Below, piece after piece: positions 26,118 through 34,922 of a DNA stretch of 64,000 bases. The notes beneath the pieces are model-generated. The model worked only from the letters and a program-made list of their open reading frames with translations. It did no database searches and was not told the DNA's origin. Within the stretch, counting starts at the first letter, position 1; each line of letters starts with the position of its first letter. The stretch covers positions 1 to 64,000 of the forward strand of contig JBLMXQ010000134.1 of assembly GCA_050257855.1 (NCBI GenBank). Reading direction: 5' to 3'. The stretch comes from JBLMXQ01 sp050257855. GTDB taxonomy: Bacteria > Acidobacteriota > Vicinamibacteria > Vicinamibacterales > CAVVIG01. A program made the translations under genes and the position numbers.

Positions 26118-27563
26118 ATGGTGACGCCGCTCGCGATCCTGCTGCCGCCGCTCGTGGCGGCGTGCGCGACGGGGATCGTCCGTCCGTACCGGCGGTGGGT
26201 CGGGTGGTTCGGGGTGGTGTGCGCGGCCGCGTCGCTGGCCGCGGCGGCAGTGTCGGCGGGGGACGGCGTGGTTCGGGACGGTCTGAAGACCGTCCCCTAC
26301 ATGGACGCGCTCTCCGCGCTCCTCGCCCTCTGCATCGCCTTCGTGGCGCTGCTGGCGTCGGTGGTCGCGCCGGGCCTGCGCCGCGACGAATCCGACGACC
26401 CGGCGCAGACGCGCCGGCTGCGCGTCTACATGAACGCGTTCGCGTTCACGATGCTGCTCGCCGTCACGGTGCACAACGTCGCCCTGATGTGGGTCGCCAT
26501 CGAAGCGACGACGATCACGTCGGCGCTGGCGATTCCGCTGCACCGGACGAAGGCGTCGGTCGAAGCGTCGTGGAAGTACCTCCTGCTCTGTTCCGTCGGC
26601 ATCGCCCTGGCGTTCACCGGCACCATCCTCGGATACTTCGATTTCGTCGCCACGGCGGGCGGCGCTCCGGTGGCGCTCGACTGGGAGGCGCTGCGCGGGG
26701 CGGCGCCGTCGCTCCATCCGGAGCTCCTCCAGCTCGCCTTCGCCTTCGTCCTCGTCGGCTACGGCACGAAGGCCGGCCTCGCGCCCATGCACACCTGGCT
26801 GCCCGATGCGCACTCGGAAGCGCCGTCGCCGATCTCCGCGATGATGTCCGGCGTGCTGCTGGCCGTCGCGGTCTACGCGATCGCGCGCTGGAAGACGGTC
26901 GTGGACGCGGTGGTGTCCCCCGGGTTCACGAACGCCCTGCTGATCGGGTTCGGGCTGCTGTCGGTCGCGATCGGCGCCCTGAGCCTGGTGGTGCAGCGCC
27001 ATTACAAGCGCATGCTCGCCTACTCGAGCGTCGAGCACATGGGACTCGTCGCGATCGGGCTGGCGCTCGGACCGCTCGGCGCCTTCGCCGCATGGCTGCA
27101 CGTCCTCAATCATGCGGTCGCGAAGTCCGCGAGCTTCCTCGCGGCCGGGCGCATCCTCCGGCGCTACGACAGGACGGAAATCGGCGATGTCACCGGCCTG
27201 CTGCGCGTGATGCCGTGGACCGGCGCGCTGTTCGCAGCGGGCATCCTGGCGCTCGTGGGCCTGCCCCCGTTCGGCCTGTTCGTCTCCGAATTCCTGCTCG
27301 TCCGCGCCGCCGTGCTGACCCACAAGACCTGGCTCGCCGCGATCGTCCTGGTGCTGCTGCTCGCCGCCTTCGTCTCGCTGCTGAAGCACCTGAACCGGAT
27401 GCTGTACGGCGAGCCGCCGGACGGCGTGCGCGTCGGCGAACGGGCGGAGTGGACCGCCCTCGCGCTCGTCGTGCCGGCCGTCATCCTGGTCGTGCTCGGC
27501 ATGGCCCTGCCGACGCCCATCTCGGCGCTGATCGACCGCAGCGTCGCCGCCCTCATCCCATGA
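26118..27563 (+). CDS. hyfF: NuoN/NuoM-like proton-translocating subunit (HyfF-like)
   Basis: The 481-residue polytopic antiporter-like protein has about 14 helices. Diagnostic segments are YGTKAGLAPMHTWLPDAHSE with the transport lysine and histidine, HYKRMLAYSSVEHMG, and LNHAVAKSASFLAAGRIL. It is the second ion-pumping subunit of the complex, shorter than the HyfB-like one and lacking its C-terminal extension. It is coupled to the large-subunit gene by an ATGA overlap. In the mycobacterial locus the same position is held by hycQ. Confidence 0.85.
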   Translation: MVTPLAILLPPLVAACATGIVRPYRRWVGWFGVVCAAASLAAAAVSAGDGVVRDGLKTVPYMDALSALLALCIAFVALLASVVAPGLRRDESDDPAQTRRLRVYMNAFAFTMLLAVTVHNVALMWVAIEATTITSALAIPLHRTKASVEASWKYLLLCSVGIALAFTGTILGYFDFVATAGGAPVALDWEALRGAAPSLHPELLQLAFAFVLVGYGTKAGLAPMHTWLPDAHSEAPSPISAMMSGVLLAVAVYAIARWKTVVDAVVSPGFTNALLIGFGLLSVAIGALSLVVQRHYKRMLAYSSVEHMGLVAIGLALGPLGAFAAWLHVLNHAVAKSASFLAAGRILRRYDRTEIGDVTGLLRVMPWTGALFAAGILALVGLPPFGLFVSEFLLVRAAVLTHKTWLAAIVLVLLLAAFVSLLKHLNRMLYGEPPDGVRVGERAEWTALALVVPAVILVVLGMALPTPISALIDRSVAALIP

Positions 27564-29134
27564 TCGATCGCGATTCCGTCCTTGGCGCTCTGACCGGCGG
27601 CCTGGTCGAGGTCATCGAGGTCGCGACGCCGCGCGCGAACGAGGCGCACGTGCGCGTGGAGCCGCGCGCCGTTCCCGGCCTCGCCGAGATCGCCCTGCGC
27701 CAGCTGGGCGCCGAGCTGATCCTGATCGCCGCCGACGATCGACGCCGCGAGGCGGGCGCCTTCTTCGTCCACTACCTGTTCGCGCATCGCGCCGGCAACT
27801 GGTTCCTGCACGCGTCGGCGCGCCTCGACGCCGTCGATCCGCAGGTGCCGTCGCTCGCCCCGCTCTGCTATCCCGCGTCGCGGTTCGAGCGCGAGATGCG
27901 GGATCTGTTCGGGATTTCGATAGCCGGGCTGCCCGACCCGAGCCCGCTCGTCAAGCACGCGTTCTGGCCGCCGGACTCTTACCCGCTGCGCAAGGACGCG
28001 GAACCGGCCTCGTTCAGCGACGACGGCCGGCCGTTTCCGTTCACCGAGGTGGGCGGCGAAGGCGTGTACGAGATCCCCGTCGGGCCCGTCCATGCCGGGG
28101 TGATCGAACCCGGTCACTTCCGCATCAGCGTCATGGGCGAGACGGTGATCAATCTCAGATCGCGTCTCTACTTCACCCACAAGGGAACGGAGAAGCTGTT
28201 CGAGGCGCGGTTGCCGGCCGGAGGCGTCGAGCTCGCGGAACGGATCTCCGGCGATACGAGCGCTGGCCATGCGCTCGCGTACAGTCAGGCGATCGAAGCC
28301 GCGGCCGGCATCGAGCCGCCCGCGCGCGCCCGGCTCGTCCGGGTCCTCCTCCTCGAGCTGGAACGGATCTACAACCACGTCGCCGACGTCGGCGCGATCG
28401 CGAACGACACCGGCTTTGCCGTCGCGCACGCCCACTGTTTCCGCATCCGGGAGCGGCTCCTCCGGCAGAACAAACAACTGTCAGGCTCCCGGCTCCTTCG
28501 CGGCGTCATCTGCCCCGGCGGGCTCGCACGCGATCTCGAGGTCCCGCGCGATCTGGCCGGGCAGGTCCACGGCGCCGTCCGGGATTTCGAGGAGATCGTG
28601 GCGATCTGCCTCAGGAACACGCTCCTCACCGATCGCCTGGAGGGGACGGGCATCCTGCGCCCGGACCTCGCGAAGGACCTCGGCGTCCTCGGATACGTCG
28701 CCCGCGCGTCGGGTCAGAATCTCGACGCACGCCGCGATCATCCGTTCGCCGCGTACCCGCTGCTCGATTTCGACGTGCCCGTCCTGACGGCCGGGGACGT
28801 CGCGGCGAGGCTGCTCGTGCGGGTGCACGAAGTGAGGGAATCGCTGAAGCTCGTCGCGCAGGCGTGCGACCGGCTCGAGGCCGGAGCGATCCGGGTGGAT
28901 CTGCCGACGCTCGCGCCGTTCGCCGCGGCGTTCGGCGTCGTCGAAGGATGGCGGGGGCGGATCGTCCACTGGGTGATGGCCGGCGAACGGGACGTGCTTC
29001 ACCGCGTGAAGGTCGTCGACCCGTCGTTCTTCAACTGGCCCGCGCTGTCGTACGCGCTCGAGGGGAACATCGTCCCCGACTTTCCGCTGTGCAACAAGTC
29101 GTTCAACCAGTCGTATTCCGGGAACGACCTGTAG
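27560..29134 (+). CDS. hyfG: NuoCD/HycE-like large subunit lacking NiFe ligands
   Basis: The 524-residue protein fuses a NuoC-like N-terminal domain (about 30-150; FEREMRDLFGISI and WPPDSYPLRKD are the signature) with a NuoD/NiFe large-subunit domain (about 170-524). The hydrogenase L1 motif R-x-C-G-x-C reads R228-I-S-G-D-T, and the C-terminal D-P-C-x-x-C reads D487-P-S-F-F-N. All four NiFe-binding cysteines are therefore absent, and no hydrogenase activity is expected. Ehr-type complexes and complex I NuoD have lost them likewise. The C-terminus keeps FNWPAL and no maturation extension is obvious. It is the last gene of the operon. Confidence 0.85.
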   Translation: MIDRDSVLGALTGGLVEVIEVATPRANEAHVRVEPRAVPGLAEIALRQLGAELILIAADDRRREAGAFFVHYLFAHRAGNWFLHASARLDAVDPQVPSLAPLCYPASRFEREMRDLFGISIAGLPDPSPLVKHAFWPPDSYPLRKDAEPASFSDDGRPFPFTEVGGEGVYEIPVGPVHAGVIEPGHFRISVMGETVINLRSRLYFTHKGTEKLFEARLPAGGVELAERISGDTSAGHALAYSQAIEAAAGIEPPARARLVRVLLLELERIYNHVADVGAIANDTGFAVAHAHCFRIRERLLRQNKQLSGSRLLRGVICPGGLARDLEVPRDLAGQVHGAVRDFEEIVAICLRNTLLTDRLEGTGILRPDLAKDLGVLGYVARASGQNLDARRDHPFAAYPLLDFDVPVLTAGDVAARLLVRVHEVRESLKLVAQACDRLEAGAIRVDLPTLAPFAAAFGVVEGWRGRIVHWVMAGERDVLHRVKVVDPSFFNWPALSYALEGNIVPDFPLCNKSFNQSYSGNDL

Positions 29135-29155
29135 GGAGCGCTCTGCCGGGCCGCG

Positions 29156-30103
29156 TCACGCCGAGAAGAGATCGCCCGCGAGATACTTGAGTCCGGTGTC
29201 GACCGCCACGGTCGCGACCGTGCGTCCCGGCCCGAGCTCGCCCGCCAGCTTCAGCGCGGCCGCGACGTTCAGGCCGCTCGACGTGCCAACCAGCAGACCC
29301 TCCTCACGCGCCAGCCGTCTGGCCGTCGCCCGCGCGTCGGCTTCGTCGACGGCCCGCGCTTCGTCGTACGGATGGTCGGCCAGATGCGGAGGCACGCTGC
29401 CGGTGGCGACGCCCTCGACGCGGTGCGCGCCGCCATAGCCCCTGGTGAGCGCGGGCGATGACGCCGGCTCGAGCGCCACGACACGCGCGCGGCTGCCGCC
29501 GTCGCGGAGCGCGCGCGACACGCCGCTCAACATCCCGCCCGTACCCACGGCGCCGCAGAACGCGTCCACGCGCCCGCCGGTCTGCTCGAGCAGCTCACGG
29601 CCGATGCCCATGTAGCCGTTCAGCGCATCCGTGTTGTGGAACTGATCGGTCCAGAACGTGTCCGGCTCTGACGCGAGCACGGCGATCTCCTTCTTGAACC
29701 GCTCGAACAGCGCGGGAGTGACCTCGCCTCCGTCGCTCGGGACCATCCGAAGCTCCGCGCCGAACGCTTCCATGGTCAGCAGCTTCTCGCGGGCGAACGC
29801 GTCCGACGAAAGCACGACGAACCGGTATCCTTTCGCGGCGCAGACCATCGCGAGCGACGAGCCGGTGCTGCCGCCGGTGAACTCGACGACGCGCATGCCC
29901 GGCCGGAGCGCGCCTCTCGCCTCCGCGCCTTCGATCATCGCCAGCGCCATCCGATCCTTGTACGATCCGGTCGGATTGAAGAACTCCAGCTTGACGACAA
30001 CGTCTGCGCTCCCTTCGGGGACCAGCCGGCGCAGCCGCACGAGCGGCGTCCGGCCGATGGCTTTCAGGACGGATTCAGCGGTGGAGGGAATCGATACGCC
30101 CAT
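29156..30103 (-). CDS. PLP-dependent cysteine synthase family protein
   Basis: The 315-residue fold type II PLP enzyme carries the Schiff-base Lys49 in FFNPTGSYKDR, the substrate loop EFTGGSTGSSLA, the phosphate-binding loop GAVGTGGMLSGVSR, and VGTSSGLN near the C-terminus. The family includes O-acetylserine sulfhydrylase and cystathionine beta-synthase. The NPTGSYKDR form differs from CysK's usual NPxxSVKDR, so substrate specificity is uncertain. The ATG overlaps the upstream stop by one base (TGATG), so it is co-translated with the membrane protein gene. It converges on the hydrogenase-like operon with a 21-base gap. Confidence 0.85.
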   Translation of the reverse strand: MGVSIPSTAESVLKAIGRTPLVRLRRLVPEGSADVVVKLEFFNPTGSYKDRMALAMIEGAEARGALRPGMRVVEFTGGSTGSSLAMVCAAKGYRFVVLSSDAFAREKLLTMEAFGAELRMVPSDGGEVTPALFERFKKEIAVLASEPDTFWTDQFHNTDALNGYMGIGRELLEQTGGRVDAFCGAVGTGGMLSGVSRALRDGGSRARVVALEPASSPALTRGYGGAHRVEGVATGSVPPHLADHPYDEARAVDEADARATARRLAREEGLLVGTSSGLNVAAALKLAGELGPGRTVATVAVDTGLKYLAGDLFSA

Positions 30104-30762
30104 CAGGACCTCGCGATGCGGTGGCGATCGAGCCACCAGGCCCACGCCACGAGAAGCCAGCCGGCCGGCAGCCCGAGGCCGGCGATGCTCGACACGTCCG
30201 GCGGGGGCGGTCCGACGAAGTTGATCCACTCGATCGCCAGGAGGCCGACGACGAAGGCCCAGAACAGGACGGCGCCGAGGCGATCGCGCGGCCTGGTCGC
30301 CCGATCGTAGAGGAATGCTCCCGCGACGAACATCGCCACTTCGACGGCAAGGGCCGCCAGCGGCGATCGCCACAGGCCGAGGCCGACCCTGACGGACGCG
30401 CCGGGCGCGAGCGGCAGATCGGGAACGTGCGAGATCCAGTCGAGCACCCAGTGGCTGATGACCAGGAGCGCCACGACCAGGGCCGCCCTCTCACTCCGTT
30501 TCCACAGATAGACGGCGCCGCCGAAGGCAGCCGCCCAGGCAGCGGCGGCGAGAAGGCTGTGAGTGTACGGGTATCGGACGAACTCGAGACGCAGGAAGGG
30601 ATTCGCGACCGAGGGAACGATCCGCACCTGCTCCCAGCCGACGAGCAGCAGTACCGGCCAGACGAGATCCAGGAACTGGGCCGCCACGACCAGGATCCCG
30701 AGCGAAGCGCGCGGCGCCGCGCGCTTCGCGCCGAGCGCCACGGCGTAGTGCCCGATGAACAT
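30103..30762 (-). CDS. YdjM/DUF457-like inner-membrane protein
   Basis: The 219-residue membrane protein starts with MFIGHYAVALGAKR and contains YPYTHSLLAAAAW and ISHWVLDWISHVPDLPL. These conserved His/Asp motifs define the YdjM/DUF457 family, annotated as membrane-bound metal-dependent hydrolases. The His and Asp residues are consistent with metal binding, but activity is unproven in the family. It has about six helices. The stop overlaps the start of the PLP enzyme gene, suggesting a two-gene operon. Confidence 0.8.
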   Translation of the reverse strand: MFIGHYAVALGAKRAAPRASLGILVVAAQFLDLVWPVLLLVGWEQVRIVPSVANPFLRLEFVRYPYTHSLLAAAAWAAAFGGAVYLWKRSERAALVVALLVISHWVLDWISHVPDLPLAPGASVRVGLGLWRSPLAALAVEVAMFVAGAFLYDRATRPRDRLGAVLFWAFVVGLLAIEWINFVGPPPPDVSSIAGLGLPAGWLLVAWAWWLDRHRIARS

Positions 30763-30809
30763 GCCCTCAGATTATGGCATCGCGCTGATGCCGGCACGAT
30801 GGGGAATTT

Positions 30810-31181
30810 CTACAGAAACGGGTCTCGCGTCTCGTCCTTGTACCCGCAGAACAGACACCGGCCGAACTGCGGAGAGATCATGGCGTCACACTTGGGACAT
30901 TTCTTCGGCTTGGCCGTCATCCGGTCGTCCTGCGTCCCATCGCGAAGGTCGATCTCCGTGATCTTGGCCTTCAGCCGATCCTCCGACGCGCCCCCGGACT
31001 CCTGCATCAGCTCGAACATCGCGCGGCAAATCAGCGCCAGGCGATCGACCTTCGCCCCGAGCAGGAGCACCTGGCGCTGGGCCCCTTCGGTCTCGGCCGT
31101 CTCGTCCTGAAGGCGATCGAGCTTGTCCTCCAACTCCCCCTGTTGCGTCTGCTGGAACGCATCCCAGAGTAACCCGAGCAT
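30810..31181 (-). CDS. Zinc-ribbon protein with helical N-terminus
   Basis: The 123-residue protein is helical and probably coiled-coil over its first 80 residues (GELEDKLDRLQDETAETEG). It ends in a zinc ribbon with two Cys pairs, KKCPKCDAMISPQFGRCLFC. GGGGAGGAG lies close before the ATG. Function is unknown; zinc ribbons of this kind are usually protein- or nucleic-acid-binding. It lies downstream of the coiled-coil/PilZ gene on the same strand and may be co-transcribed. Confidence 0.75.
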   Translation of the reverse strand: MLGLLWDAFQQTQQGELEDKLDRLQDETAETEGAQRQVLLLGAKVDRLALICRAMFELMQESGGASEDRLKAKITEIDLRDGTQDDRMTAKPKKCPKCDAMISPQFGRCLFCGYKDETRDPFL

Positions 31182-31253
31182 CTGGCTCCTCCCCAGCCGC
31201 CTGTCGCGGCGGCGCAGCCGCCCGCCAGTCGCTTCCGGGCCGATCGACGCGGA

Positions 31254-32957
31254 TCAGGTGACGTGCGACCCGACTGCCGCGTGGCGGGCCATGAACGTGT
31301 TGATGCCGGCCGGGTCGGCGGTGACGAAGAAGATGCCGGCGCGGTAGCGGAACGGCTGACCGTTCGAGGGCGGCTCGAGCCGCGCCCACACGATCTTGCC
31401 CTTGCAGGACATGGGACCGTTGTCGTTCGGCAGCTGCAGCTTGACGACGCGGTTCGGCTTGAGGGCGGTCAGCGAGATCACCTGCGCGCCGGTCACGGAC
31501 AGGTCGACGAGCGTGGCCTCGCCGCCGTCGATCTGGACGCCGACTTCGTGTGCAAACGCATGGCGGCTCGCGCGGCGTGGCGGACCGGGAAACGCCGCAT
31601 TCGCCGGGGCGGTCGACTGGTCCGGCACGGCGGCGTCGGCCGCCACGGGGCGGGCACGTCGAGCCCTGCCTGCCGCCTCCGTCAGCTCGAAGCTCGACGC
31701 CAGGTCGATGTCGCCCGGCTCGGCCGTCGTGATGTCGCGCTGGAGCAGGTCGAGCTCGAGCGCGCGAATCCGCTCGGCGGCCGCTTCCGACAAATCGTTG
31801 AAGCGCTTGTCGGCCGCCTGTGAGGCCACCGCGATCTGCGCCCGCAGTCGTTCGAGCTCGGTCGTCAGCGCGTCCCGCTCGAGGCGGGCCGCCTTCAGCT
31901 CGCCCGAGAGATCCTCTCGACCGCGCGCCGCCTTCGTCGCCAGGGCGGCGGTTTCCTGGGCTCGCTTCTCGGTCTCGGCCGCGCGCGCTTCGAGCTCCTT
32001 GACGCGCGCGATCGCCTCGCGGGCGCGCCGCTCCATCTCGCCACGCTCGCGTTCGAGCACGTCGGCGCGCGCGCGCTCGGATTCGAGCGAGGCGCGCAGG
32101 TCGTTCAGATCGCGGCCGCGGGCGCCGGCGGTCGCCTCCTGCGTGGCAGCCGCGGCGCGCGCGGCTTCGAGCGACTCGCGGAGCGCCTCGGCCGTGCGTT
32201 GCTGTTTTTCGAGGCCGGCTTTCGCATCGGCCAGCTCCGTCCGCAGCGCGCCGGAAATCCGGCGCTCGTCTTCGAGCGTGGACTTCGTCTTCTCCGCCGC
32301 GTCGCGCACCGCCTTCGCGGCCTGCCGCTCCTTCTCGATCGCGGCTCTGGCCTCTTCGATTTCCTTGCGGAGCGCCGCCGATGCCTGCTGCTCCTGCTGG
32401 AGATCCTTCTTCGCCTTCTCGACCGCCTCGCGCAGGCCGGCCGACGCACGCTGCTCCTGCTCGAGCGCCGTCCGCACCTTCGTCAGCTCGACACCGAACG
32501 CCTGCTTCTGCTGCTCGAGCGCAGCGCTCGCGTTGGCCGCCTCCGTGCGCAAGGCGGCGGCGTCGCGCTTCTCCTGCTCGATGCTCGCCCGCGCGTTGAC
32601 CAGTTCCGTCCGGAGCGCGGCGCTGGCCGACCGCTCGGCTTCGAGCGAGGCGGTCGCCTTCTCGGCGTCTGCACGCGCCGAGGAGGCCTGCCCCTGCATC
32701 TCCAGCTGGACGTGCAGAACCGCCCGCTGCATCGAGGATTCGGCTTCCTCGGTGGCCACGCGCGCCAGGTCCACGACCAGCTGCTCGATCGACCCGGCTT
32801 TCCCGGGATGAGCGAGCGCCGCTTCGAGCGCCGACAAACGGACCTTGAACGCCGACCGGAGCGCATGCAGTTCCTGGCGCGCCCTCTCAGTGAGCTGCGC
32901 CCTGACAGATTCGTCGCTTCGGGCGGCGGCCGCGCGGGAAGACCCGGACGTTTTCAT
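31254..32957 (-). CDS. Long coiled-coil protein with C-terminal PilZ domain
   Basis: Residues about 15-455 of this 567-residue protein are almost uninterrupted Ala/Glu/Arg/Lys heptad sequence (for example ALEQEQRASAGLREAVEKAK), a long coiled coil. Residues about 475-567 form a PilZ domain: PRRASRHAF carries the Arg pair and VDLSVTGAQV the D-x-S-x-x-G motif that binds cyclic di-GMP. There is no signal or membrane helix. It could be a filament-like scaffold responding to cyclic di-GMP, possibly linked to the nearby pilus locus. I chose ATG 32957 because the coiled coil starts after it; upstream open frame runs antisense to the PEGA gene. Confidence 0.8.
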   Translation of the reverse strand: MKTSGSSRAAAARSDESVRAQLTERARQELHALRSAFKVRLSALEAALAHPGKAGSIEQLVVDLARVATEEAESSMQRAVLHVQLEMQGQASSARADAEKATASLEAERSASAALRTELVNARASIEQEKRDAAALRTEAANASAALEQQKQAFGVELTKVRTALEQEQRASAGLREAVEKAKKDLQQEQQASAALRKEIEEARAAIEKERQAAKAVRDAAEKTKSTLEDERRISGALRTELADAKAGLEKQQRTAEALRESLEAARAAAATQEATAGARGRDLNDLRASLESERARADVLERERGEMERRAREAIARVKELEARAAETEKRAQETAALATKAARGREDLSGELKAARLERDALTTELERLRAQIAVASQAADKRFNDLSEAAAERIRALELDLLQRDITTAEPGDIDLASSFELTEAAGRARRARPVAADAAVPDQSTAPANAAFPGPPRRASRHAFAHEVGVQIDGGEATLVDLSVTGAQVISLTALKPNRVVKLQLPNDNGPMSCKGKIVWARLEPPSNGQPFRYRAGIFFVTADPAGINTFMARHAAVGSHVT

Positions 32958-33132
32958 GGCGAATGCTCGGAGTGGGGACAAGGCGCGATGCTTGACTGCA
33001 ATCGGAACGCCACGTGAGGCCCGAAATATGCTCGCAAACAGGCAGTTTTCACGGGCAGCCGCGAGTTGGCGGGACAAATCGTGCGCGCGCCGCCCAGATC
33101 TGTAACCGACGCTCACAATTTCGTATTCGACG

Positions 33133-34527
33133 ATGTCGCTGAACCGGTCCGAGAGCGCCGACCCGGAACACCAGGAAGCCGTCCTGGCCGCGGCCAGAGC
33201 GGCCGTCGCCTGGGCGCATGCGCGCCAGGCCTCCTGGGACGAGCTCGAGGCGGACGCTCCAGTCGGCGATGACCTGGACTCGCCGGCCGACGTGGCGGAG
33301 CCTGTCGAGGCGCCGCCGGTTGCCCGGGAGGCGGCAGACGTCGCACGACCCGCCGCGCCTCCGCCCGTGCTCGCGCCACCCCCGGTGGTCGAGTCCCCGC
33401 GGGAGCTCGCGCCGCCGCCCGTTCTCCAGCCGTTCGCGCTCGCGCCGTCGTCAGCGTCCGAGCCCGAGTCACGCTTCGTGCCGTCGCCGATGTTCGGCAG
33501 CACGCTCTTCGCCGAAACGGCGGCCGGGGAGCCCGATAAACCGAGCGGGCCGTCCGCACTCGCGCGCCTCGCCGCTGGCGCACGGACGGCCGCGCCCGCG
33601 CTGGGAAAAGGGCTGATGGCCGCCGGGGTCCTCGCGGGGCTCGCGTTCGGAGGCATGAAGGGACGCGAATACTGGCAGCGGCGCGAGGCGGCGCTGAGGA
33701 ACGGAGTCGCGGTGATCGAGTCACTGCCGGCCGGTTCACAGGTCGCCGTCGACGGCCAGCCGGCCGGCCTCACGCCGCTGACGACCACACTGACCGCGGG
33801 CACCCACACGGTCGAATTCCGGTTTCGCGGCGCGGTTCGATCGGTCCAGGTGACGGTGCCTGGCGGCGGGCGCGTGTCGGAGCTGTTCGACTGGACGCGC
33901 AAGCCGACCGGTGGCCTGAGCGTCACCACGACGCCTGCAGGCGCCCGCGTCCTCGTCGACGGCGAGCCGCGCGGCGTGGCGCCGATCACGATTCCCGACC
34001 TCGTCGTCGGCACGCACACCGTCCTGCTCGAGAGCAGCGAGGGGGCGGTCCGCCGCACGGTGACGATCACGGAGGGGAAGACCGCGGATGTGACCGAGTC
34101 CATCGTGGCCGGATGGATGAAGGTGTTCTCGCCGTTCGAGGTCACGATCGCCGAAGGCAATCGCGCGCTGCGGCTCGACGACAGCGGCCAGGTCATGCTC
34201 CCGGCGGGCCAGCACGATATACGGTTCGAGAACCGTCAGCTCGGCTACCGCGAGGTCCGGCACGTCGCCATCCAGCCGGGCCAGCCCACGACGTTGTCCC
34301 TCGTGCCGCCTCAATCGAAGCTCACGGTCCAGGCGAGCGTCCCGTCCGAGGTGTGGATTGACGGCACGGCCGTGGGCCAGACGCCGCTGGTCGATCAGCC
34401 GGTCGATCTGGGCACGCGCGAAGTAGTCGTGAAGGACACCGCGGGCGACCAGCGCACGTTCACCATCACCGTCACCACGAAACCCACGACGCTGAACGTC
34501 GATTTTTCCAGCCCAAGCGGGCAGTAG
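33133..34527 (+). CDS. Membrane-anchored PEGA-domain protein
   Basis: The 464-residue protein has an acidic, Pro/Ala-rich cytoplasmic N-terminus (1-150), one membrane helix (LGKGLMAAGVLAGLAFGG, about 157-175), and an extracytoplasmic part with PEGA repeats. The repeats read IESLPAGSQVAVDGQPAG, VTTTPAGARVLVDGEPRG and VQASVPSEVWIDGTAVG. PEGA domains are found in surface-layer and envelope proteins and in kinase-associated receptors; the ligand is unknown. The gene is divergent from the PilZ protein gene, with 175 bases between them. No clear Shine-Dalgarno precedes the ATG. Confidence 0.8.
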   Translation: MSLNRSESADPEHQEAVLAAARAAVAWAHARQASWDELEADAPVGDDLDSPADVAEPVEAPPVAREAADVARPAAPPPVLAPPPVVESPRELAPPPVLQPFALAPSSASEPESRFVPSPMFGSTLFAETAAGEPDKPSGPSALARLAAGARTAAPALGKGLMAAGVLAGLAFGGMKGREYWQRREAALRNGVAVIESLPAGSQVAVDGQPAGLTPLTTTLTAGTHTVEFRFRGAVRSVQVTVPGGGRVSELFDWTRKPTGGLSVTTTPAGARVLVDGEPRGVAPITIPDLVVGTHTVLLESSEGAVRRTVTITEGKTADVTESIVAGWMKVFSPFEVTIAEGNRALRLDDSGQVMLPAGQHDIRFENRQLGYREVRHVAIQPGQPTTLSLVPPQSKLTVQASVPSEVWIDGTAVGQTPLVDQPVDLGTREVVVKDTAGDQRTFTITVTTKPTTLNVDFSSPSGQ

Positions 34528-34529
34528 CG

Positions 34530-34922
34530 TCAGACCTGCGGCGCGAGCAGCAGCTGATCGCCGACGCGCACGTTGCAGGAACGCAGGGCGCCGGCCGCGA
34601 GCTCGACGGCCGCGTACGCGCCGAGCCGGCCGGCGATCCGCCACGGCGGGAGGTCGGTGACGATCTTCAGGATGCGGCCGCCGCGGCTGACGAACAGGAC
34701 GTCGATCGGGAACCGCATGCCGACGGTGTGGACGGCGGCGCACGGCGCGATCGCCAGCGCGTGCGAGTCGGCGAGCGAGTCGCGGGACAGCAGGCCCCGC
34801 CGGCGCGCCGTCCGCGTCAGCGCCGCTTCGACCCGCCGTGCCACGACGGCGCCCGTTTCGGCGTCGACAATGGCGAGCGGCTCGGCGGCGGCGGTCCGCA
34901 GGCGCCGCACGAACTCGGTCAT
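34530..34922 (-). CDS. DUF192 family protein
   Basis: The 130-residue DUF192 protein has the signature region RGLLSRDSLADSHALAIAPCAAVHTVGMRFPIDVLFVSRGG followed by GAYAAVELAAG (quoted in shortened form as RGLLSRDSLADSH, MRFPIDVLFV, GAYAAVELAAG). The family is widespread; some members are exported, but this one has no signal peptide. Its start overlaps the preceding stop by one base (TGATG), so it is the last gene of the tad operon. Biochemical role is unknown. The 3' end lies two bases from the convergent PEGA gene. Confidence 0.8.
   Translation of the reverse strand: MTEFVRRLRTAAAEPLAIVDAETGAVVARRVEAALTRTARRRGLLSRDSLADSHALAIAPCAAVHTVGMRFPIDVLFVSRGGRILKIVTDLPPWRIAGRLGAYAAVELAAGALRSCNVRVGDQLLLAPQV

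Noticed and set aside
21948..29134. A true NiFe formate hydrogenlyase
   Set aside because: The large subunit lacks all four NiFe cysteines, and no formate dehydrogenase, ferredoxin-type subunit or hyp maturation gene is present.
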